A program made the translations under genes and the position numbers. A stretch of 56,776 nucleotides of DNA from an uncultured Acetatifactor sp. (GTDB taxonomy: Bacteria > Bacillota > Clostridia > Lachnospirales > Lachnospiraceae), in NCBI GenBank assembly GCA_948896875.1, contig CAQUWW010000002.1:1-56776 (forward strand). The letters are read 5' to 3'. Below, piece by piece: positions 52,227-56,776 of the stretch. The notes beneath the pieces were generated by a model. It ran no database searches and was not told where the DNA came from. It saw only the letters and a program-made list of their open reading frames with translations. How positions within the stretch are numbered: the first letter of the stretch is position 1; each line of letters opens with the position of its first letter.

Positions 52227-54425
52227 ATGAGAATTTTACTTTTATTGAGAGGTTCCGCCAGCTGCGGCAAGTCTACCTGGATTGCGCAGCATGGTTTAAA
52301 AACTTATACATTGTCGGCGGACGATATCCGACTGCTGTGTCAGAGCCCGGTGATGTTGCCGGATGGTTCGGAAGGCATCAGCCAGAGCAATGACAGTACA
52401 GTGTGGAAGACATTGTTCAGTATTCTGGAAACCAGGATGCAGAGAGGTGACTTTACGGTTATTGATGCCACGAATTCCAAGACCAGCGAGATGAACCGCT
52501 ATAAGGAGATGTGTGAGACATACCGTTATCGAATTTACTGTGTGGACTTTACGGACATTCCCATCGAAGAAGTAAAAAGAAGGAATGCGAACAGGGAGGC
52601 TTTTAAAAAGGTACCGGAAGAGGCCATTGACAATATGTATTCCCGGTTCAGAACTCAGAAGATTCCTTCCGGAATCAAAGTAATCCGTCCGGACGAACTG
52701 GATACCATCTGGCTGAGGCTGTTTGATATGTCAAGCTATAAGAAGATACACCATATCGGCGATATTCATGGCTGCAATACGGTTCTGCAGAAATATCTGG
52801 AGGATAACGGCGGCCTGAAGGATGATGAGATGTATATCTTCGTGGGAGATTATATTGACAGGGGGATTGAAAATGTGGAGGTGGTGCAGTTTCTCATCTC
52901 CATCATGAATAGAAAGAATGTGCTGATGCTGGAGGGAAATCATGAGAGATGGCTCTGGCTGTGGGCAAATGACTGTACAGGCAGATCAAAAGAATTTGAG
53001 CTGATCACAAAGCCTGCGCTGGATGCGGCGGGAATCGACAAAAAGGATGTAAGACAGCTGTACAGAAAATTTGGACAGTGTGCTTATTATAGATATGGTG
53101 AAAATATTTATCTGGTCACACACGCAGGGTTGAGCACTCTGCCGGAGAACTTATCTCTTGTTGCTACAGAGCAGATGATTAAGGGTGTGGGAAATTATGA
53201 TGATTTCGAAAAGATAGCCGAGACTTTCTTTGACACGACACCGGGTAACTGCTATCAGATTCACGGACACCGGAACACAAAACAAATGCCGACAATGGTA
53301 AACGACAGAGTATTTAACCTGGAAGGACAGGTGGAATATGGCGGCTGTCTACGCTGTGTGCAGGTGGATGAATCGGGAATTCATTGTGTGGAAGTGGAGA
53401 ATGATGTATATAAGACGCCGGAAATGCAGGAGGCACAAAGTGTCGTGGAGAGTTCCATAGCGGACACTATCATTTCTCTGCGCGGCAACAAATACATTCA
53501 GGAGAAGAAATTCGGTAATATTTCGTCGTTCAACTATACGGACAAGGCATTTTACGACAGAGTCTGGGATGCACAGACTACAAAGGCCAGAGGCTTGTAT
53601 CTGGATACGGCAAAGGGAAAGGTAGTGGCTCGGGCTTATGATAAATTTTTTAATATCAATGAACGGCCGGAGACGAAATTTGAGATGCTGCAGCATAAAC
53701 TGCAGTTTCCAGTGACCGCTTATGTAAAGGAAAATGGATTTTTGGGGATTGTGAGCTATAATGAGTATGAAGACAGCCTGTTTGCGGCCAGCAAGTCCAC
53801 CATAGACAGTCAGTACGCCGGGTATTTTCAGGAAATGCTGCGAAAAAAGGTTACTGCGGAAAACCTTGAACGGATAAAAGAATATTGCAAAGAAAGAGAT
53901 GTATCTTTTGTTTTTGAATGCGTTGATATGGAACATGACCCGCACATCATTGAATATTCGGAGAGCAGGCTGTTTCTGCTGGATATTGTCTATAACCGGA
54001 TGGAATTTGCCCGGTATGAGTACAGTGACATGTGTCATACGGCAGGACTCTTCGGACTTGAGGCCAAGGAGAAGGCATTCGAGATTGCCTGCTGGCAGGA
54101 ATTCTTTGACTGGTATTATGACATCATGGAGCCCGATTACGAATATGAAGGCCGTAAAATTGAAGGCTTTGTCATTGAAGACAGCGTCGGCTATATGACG
54201 AAAATCAAGCTTTCCTACTATAATTTCTGGAAGTTTATGAGAAGCGTATCTCATGAGGCTATCAGAAAAGGGTATATCAGTAAAACCTCTGCGTTGACTA
54301 CCCCTTTGGCCAATGAATACTACGCATGGGTCAGGAAGCTGCATGAAAGGGAAGACAGGGACAGCCTGCCCAAAGATATCTGTACATTACGGAAAATGTT
54401 CTATGCTGCCAGAGAAACGTCCTGA
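52227..54425 (+). CDS. Three-domain RNA repair enzyme: polynucleotide kinase, phosphatase and Rnl1-like RNA ligase
   Basis: 732 residues. Residues 1-165 are a 5'-polynucleotide kinase with P-loop GSASCGKST (9-17). Residues 173-390 are a calcineurin-type phosphatase: GDIHG (178-182), GDYIDRG (207-213), GNHE (237-240), and a later THAG and HGHR. Residues 420-732 look like a T4 Rnl1-type ligase: KARGLYLD, VVARAYDKFFN, nucleotidyl motif KENG with Lys501, FVFECVD, EGFVIED and KIKLSYY. Bacterial Pnkp has the same order but a different ligase and is paired with Hen1, which is absent here. It would heal and seal broken RNA such as cleaved tRNA. AGGAG precedes the start. Confidence 0.85.
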   Translation: MRILLLLRGSASCGKSTWIAQHGLKTYTLSADDIRLLCQSPVMLPDGSEGISQSNDSTVWKTLFSILETRMQRGDFTVIDATNSKTSEMNRYKEMCETYRYRIYCVDFTDIPIEEVKRRNANREAFKKVPEEAIDNMYSRFRTQKIPSGIKVIRPDELDTIWLRLFDMSSYKKIHHIGDIHGCNTVLQKYLEDNGGLKDDEMYIFVGDYIDRGIENVEVVQFLISIMNRKNVLMLEGNHERWLWLWANDCTGRSKEFELITKPALDAAGIDKKDVRQLYRKFGQCAYYRYGENIYLVTHAGLSTLPENLSLVATEQMIKGVGNYDDFEKIAETFFDTTPGNCYQIHGHRNTKQMPTMVNDRVFNLEGQVEYGGCLRCVQVDESGIHCVEVENDVYKTPEMQEAQSVVESSIADTIISLRGNKYIQEKKFGNISSFNYTDKAFYDRVWDAQTTKARGLYLDTAKGKVVARAYDKFFNINERPETKFEMLQHKLQFPVTAYVKENGFLGIVSYNEYEDSLFAASKSTIDSQYAGYFQEMLRKKVTAENLERIKEYCKERDVSFVFECVDMEHDPHIIEYSESRLFLLDIVYNRMEFARYEYSDMCHTAGLFGLEAKEKAFEIACWQEFFDWYYDIMEPDYEYEGRKIEGFVIEDSVGYMTKIKLSYYNFWKFMRSVSHEAIRKGYISKTSALTTPLANEYYAWVRKLHEREDRDSLPKDICTLRKMFYAARETS

Positions 54426-54466
54426 CAAAAATTCTCTGTGCAGTGTCGGAGAGTGTATTTTCTGGT

Positions 54467-54507
54467 AAAAAAGGAACAATGGCGGTTATTTCTCCCGCCA
54501 TTGTTCC
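54467..54507 (-). terminator. Rho-independent terminator of the GGDEF gene
   Basis: A perfect 13-pair stem: GGAACAATGGCGG (54473-54485) and CCGCCATTGTTCC (54495-54507). On the minus strand TTTTTT follows (54472-54467). It includes the last codons of the GGDEF gene and may also stop transcription of the RNA repair gene from the other side. Confidence 0.85.
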
Positions 54508-55403
54508 TGATTTGCATTGGACCAGACGACCATATTTCGTCCAAAACGTTTTGCATCGTAGAGCATAATGTCTGCTATTTTCAGATATGTATCATATACA
54601 TCTCCCGCTTTCGGCAGAAGCGTCACGCCGCCGATACTGACAGTAACCCACTCGGAAACAGAAGGATTGTGGGGAAGGTGAAGATCCTCCACAGCCTGTC
54701 GTATGGTTTTAAAGAACTGGAAAGCGGATTTGGCATTATTGCCGAGGAGAATGGCAACAAATTCCTCGCCTCCATAGCGGCCGAAGAAATCTGTTGCGCG
54801 CTGGAGGTGAGAGGCTATGGTCCTGGCTACGGTGGATATCACTTTATCACCGGAGGGATGGCCGAAGGTATCATTATAAACCTTAAACTTGTCAATATCC
54901 ATCATACAGATGGTAAAAGGGAGTCCCAGACGAATGGCCTCCCGCCATTTAGACTTGCTTTCATCTTCATAATGCCTTCTGTTGGCTATGCCGGTAAGCT
55001 CATCCACCATGGCCTGTTGTCTGAATTGCATCTGATAATGATGCAGTTTAATGTGTGTATTTGCGCGGGCTTTGATGATAACCGGGCTGAAAGGCTTGGA
55101 AATATAATCAACGGCGCCCAGGGTCAGTCCTTTCTCTTCATGCTGAACGTCGGAGAGACTGGTAATCATGATAACTGGTGTGTATTTGGTTTGGACTGTC
55201 CCCTGCAGCTTTTTCAGCAGCATGAAACCGTCTATATCCGGCATAATCACATCCAGGAAAATCAGGGAATATTCTCCGGACATTGCTTGAAGAAAGCCAT
55301 CCGACCCAGTTTGACATATGGTTACATCATATTCATCCTGCAGAATGAGCTTTAAATATTCGGCCTGTACGAGACTGTCATCTATCACCAATACTTTATC
55401 CAT
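54486..55403 (-). CDS. Response regulator with diguanylate cyclase output (REC-GGDEF)
   Basis: 305 residues. The receiver domain has the acidic pair at residues 8-9, phosphorylation site Asp51 (FLDVIMPDIDG) and the conserved lysine in YISKPF. The GGDEF domain carries the active-site motif GGEEF at 211-215, and the inhibitory site RATD at 202-205 exactly five residues upstream, so product inhibition by cyclic di-GMP is expected. It makes cyclic di-GMP from GTP. The gene is 35 bases after the PAS protein gene on the same strand, and they are probably one operon. A large plus-strand open frame across the same bases is a shadow. Confidence 0.92.
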   Translation of the reverse strand: MDKVLVIDDSLVQAEYLKLILQDEYDVTICQTGSDGFLQAMSGEYSLIFLDVIMPDIDGFMLLKKLQGTVQTKYTPVIMITSLSDVQHEEKGLTLGAVDYISKPFSPVIIKARANTHIKLHHYQMQFRQQAMVDELTGIANRRHYEDESKSKWREAIRLGLPFTICMMDIDKFKVYNDTFGHPSGDKVISTVARTIASHLQRATDFFGRYGGEEFVAILLGNNAKSAFQFFKTIRQAVEDLHLPHNPSVSEWVTVSIGGVTLLPKAGDVYDTYLKIADIMLYDAKRFGRNMVVWSNANQEQWREK

Positions 55404-55438
55404 GCTTTATCCATATCCTTTCTCATATTTATTTTATT

Positions 55439-56290
55439 TCAGGTTAAATTTTGGGCGACATATACTATTGTCTTCGGCAAATCATCTGTCCCGGTTCGAG
55501 CTAATACAGCGGTGGCTCGCACTCGAGCATATTCCTCCGGACTGACATCGGGATTGTCCGGTATTGTGCGATACTCTATTGTCACATAAGGATTCCACCA
55601 ACGCAGGGTTTCCAGCCAATTCTGGATATTCATTACATTCAGATATCTGTCCCGATCTTCGTCATAAATGAAATTATTTGCATATATTTGCAATGCTGCG
55701 GTACAGTTCACCTTATCTCCCAAAATATCACCGACTTTGCTGAGCTGAGATACCACACGAAAAGTGTCATGTTCCAGGTCAACATAATATGTGGAGAAAA
55801 AGAGGCTGCTCAGACTGGCGATAATATAGGCTCTGTCCTGCAAAGATTGAAGGCTCGGCATAAGTCCCGGTCTGGCCGCATTACTGTCCGCTCCGCTTAA
55901 AATGGCGGAAGGACTGTTTTCTGAAGCATCCTCTGGGATATTATGTATGTCTCCAACATCTGATATACGAGGTGTTACCGTGATTACAAAAGCCGGAATG
56001 GTATCCTTCCACATTGTTCTGGCCGCGATAATGTCAACTAATCCGCCGAACAGAGCATTATAACCGATGGAACGACATTTCTGCCCGCTTTGCATAATTT
56101 TAAAGGGACAATTCTCACAGGAGCCTCCCCATACATCATGGCAGATCATACCCTCTCGTATATTCGGACATAACTGCCGTACCCGTCTGTTAAAATACAA
56201 TATGCTGTGATCCTTTTCCTGAATGACGTAGATACCGGTTTCAGGCATGGAGTCCAGGATTTTTTCATAATCTCTGCTGTCCAAATGCAT
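55439..56290 (-). CDS. PAS-domain protein without output domain
   Basis: 283 residues. An N-terminal PAS-like domain (LDSMPETGIYVIQEKDHSILYFN) with cysteines in GGSCENCPF is followed by a linker and a second sensor-like domain that ends IVYVAQNLT, where related proteins continue into a GGDEF or kinase domain. Here it stops, and the REC-GGDEF gene begins 35 bases later. GGAGG lies only two bases from ATG 56290; a TTG two codons on (56284) has better spacing and could be the true start. It may sense a small molecule and act with the cyclase next to it. Confidence 0.65.
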   Translation of the reverse strand: MHLDSRDYEKILDSMPETGIYVIQEKDHSILYFNRRVRQLCPNIREGMICHDVWGGSCENCPFKIMQSGQKCRSIGYNALFGGLVDIIAARTMWKDTIPAFVITVTPRISDVGDIHNIPEDASENSPSAILSGADSNAARPGLMPSLQSLQDRAYIIASLSSLFFSTYYVDLEHDTFRVVSQLSKVGDILGDKVNCTAALQIYANNFIYDEDRDRYLNVMNIQNWLETLRWWNPYVTIEYRTIPDNPDVSPEEYARVRATAVLARTGTDDLPKTIVYVAQNLT

Positions 56291-56385
56291 TCCTCCAGAA
56301 TTATTTTTCCACCTTTGCCTACTATAGCATGAAATAAGGGGAGAGTCAACGAAGAATAGAATGACTTCGAGAAACCTGTAGGTAA

Positions 56386-56437
56386 ATTAAAAGCAATAGA
56401 ATCCACACTCTGCAAGGATTCTATTGCCATAAATAAA
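56386..56437 (+). repeat. Dispersed hairpin repeat, copy 2
   Basis: GCAATAGAATCC (56393-56404) and GGATTCTATTGC (56416-56427) form a perfect 12-pair stem around loop ACACTCTGCAA. It matches copy 1 at 45205 in stem, in most of the loop and in the bases that follow. On the minus strand the tail is T-rich (TTTTAATTT). Confidence 0.75.
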
Positions 56438-56458
56438 AAAACCCACTATCGTGGGTTT
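56434..56458 (-). terminator. Rho-independent terminator of the tRNA gene
   Basis: On the minus strand AAACCCAC, loop GATA, GTGGGTTT (56458-56439), followed by further T residues. It lies five bases after the tRNA 3' end. Confidence 0.85.
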
Positions 56459-56462
56459 AAAG

Positions 56463-56536
56463 TCGGCGCGACAGGATTTGAACCTGCGACCTCGGCGTCC
56501 CGAACGCCGCGCTCTACCAAGCTGAGCCACGCGCCG
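56463..56536 (-). tRNA. tRNA-Pro (anticodon CGG)
   Basis: A 74-base cloverleaf. Acceptor arms CGGCGCG and CGCGCCG pair fully; the D arm is GCTC/GAGC, the anticodon stem CGGCG/CGCCG closes loop TTCGGGA with anticodon CGG, and the T arm is GCAGG/CCTGT with loop TTCAAAT. The discriminator base is A. CCA is not encoded. Confidence 0.95.
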
Positions 56537-56618
56537 ATATAATATAAACTTATCGGTTATATCTTATGTCTGAAAGAGAATCGCTTCCCGAATTCCCCTT
56601 TTATGAACCGACATTAAA

Positions 56619-56647
56619 ATAATATAAAAAAATGGATTGATTGTCAA
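56619..56647 (-). promoter_or_regulatory. Consensus promoter of tRNA-Pro
   Basis: On the minus strand TTGACA (56647-56642), a 17-base spacer and TATTAT (56624-56619), a near-consensus sigma-A promoter about 80 bases upstream of the tRNA. Confidence 0.8.
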
Positions 56648-56712
56648 GGGAAAAACGAATAAAATTATTAGGAAAAGACTTGATTGTTTGACAGGATAGA
56701 AAGGAAGGCAGA

Positions 56713-56776
56713 ATGAACCGGGCGACAGTAATTCTGAAAAAAGGGGAAGGACGCGTCATAAAAGCAGGAGGCGCAT
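56713..56776 (+). CDS. Partial gene, probably RlmI-type rRNA methyltransferase N-terminus
   Basis: ATG 56713 preceded by AAGGAAGG begins MNRATVILKKGEGRVIKAGG and continues off the window. This start matches the PUA domain at the beginning of class I SAM-dependent 23S rRNA cytosine methyltransferases (RlmI-like). Only 21 codons are visible, so the call rests on a short stretch. Confidence 0.5.
   Translation, partial: MNRATVILKKGEGRVIKAGGA

Noticed and set aside
54438..55355. Long plus-strand open frame of 305 codons
   Set aside because: It lies opposite the REC-GGDEF gene, whose motifs are unmistakable; the plus-strand protein has no recognisable domain or ribosome binding site.

Overview
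The window looks like a chromosomal segment of an anaerobic, low-to-mid-GC gut Firmicute, most likely a member of the Lachnospiraceae. This is an inference from the density of ABC-transport/AraC/glycosidase operons, strong AGGAGG-type ribosome binding sites, a CD3324-type small regulator, a DUF1848 gene, Etf-linked redox genes, and an AT-rich defence pair set in an otherwise GC-richer background. No rRNA, CRISPR array or complete insertion sequence was seen. One tRNA, tRNA-Pro(CGG), lies near the right end.

Left part (about 0.2-23 kb): two adjacent pectin/rhamnogalacturonan-type uptake and degradation loci. Locus 1 has a cupin-AraC regulator (minus strand) diverging from a solute-binding lipoprotein, two sugar ABC permeases, a GH78-like rhamnosidase, a large unassigned glycosidase, a GH28-like enzyme and a frameshifted SGNH hydrolase. 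Locus 2 has a GH28-like paralogue, a membrane-anchored AraC regulator, an LplA/LplB/LplC-type transporter, a GH105-type hydrolase with long N-terminal domains, and a GH3 glycosidase. None of the glycosidases has a signal peptide and neither transporter has an ATPase gene here, which suggests import of oligosaccharides powered by a shared ATPase, followed by cytoplasmic breakdown. The two transcription units around the membrane AraC gene carry nearly superimposable promoters with paired GGTTTTGTC sites, so they probably form its regulon.

Middle (about 23-34 kb): a catabolic module of eight genes in two operons. Operon one is L-fucose-isomerase-like protein, class II aldolase, PfkB kinase and FAD-linked dehydrogenase. 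Operon two is Fe-S protein, FGGY kinase, an EtfB-EtfA fusion and an IolB-like isomerase. Three genes resemble the lower myo-inositol route (IolB, IolC, IolJ), but IolG, IolE and IolD are absent. The redox genes resemble an electron-confurcating 2-hydroxyacid dehydrogenase. Both operons are preceded by a tandem array of an RNA-like element that I do not recognise: a repeated GGAACTnnAAACA core separated by multi-helix stem-loops whose paired bases change together between copies. The last core sits against the ribosome binding site of the first gene in each operon. This is the strongest candidate for something undescribed.

Right part (about 34-56.8 kb): a hybrid sensor kinase, an AT-rich AAA-ATPase plus TOPRIM-like pair (candidate phage defence), an ECF sigma factor fused to a C-terminal domain with an internal ribosome binding site at the junction, a membrane-anchored 5'-nucleotidase, small regulators, an LCP cell-wall ligase with acidic tandem repeats, a CapA-like lipoprotein, an aldo/keto reductase with ferredoxin domain, an AraC regulator, a three-domain RNA repair enzyme (kinase-phosphatase-T4 Rnl1-like ligase), a PAS protein with a REC-GGDEF diguanylate cyclase, tRNA-Pro, and the first codons of a likely RlmI-type methyltransferase.
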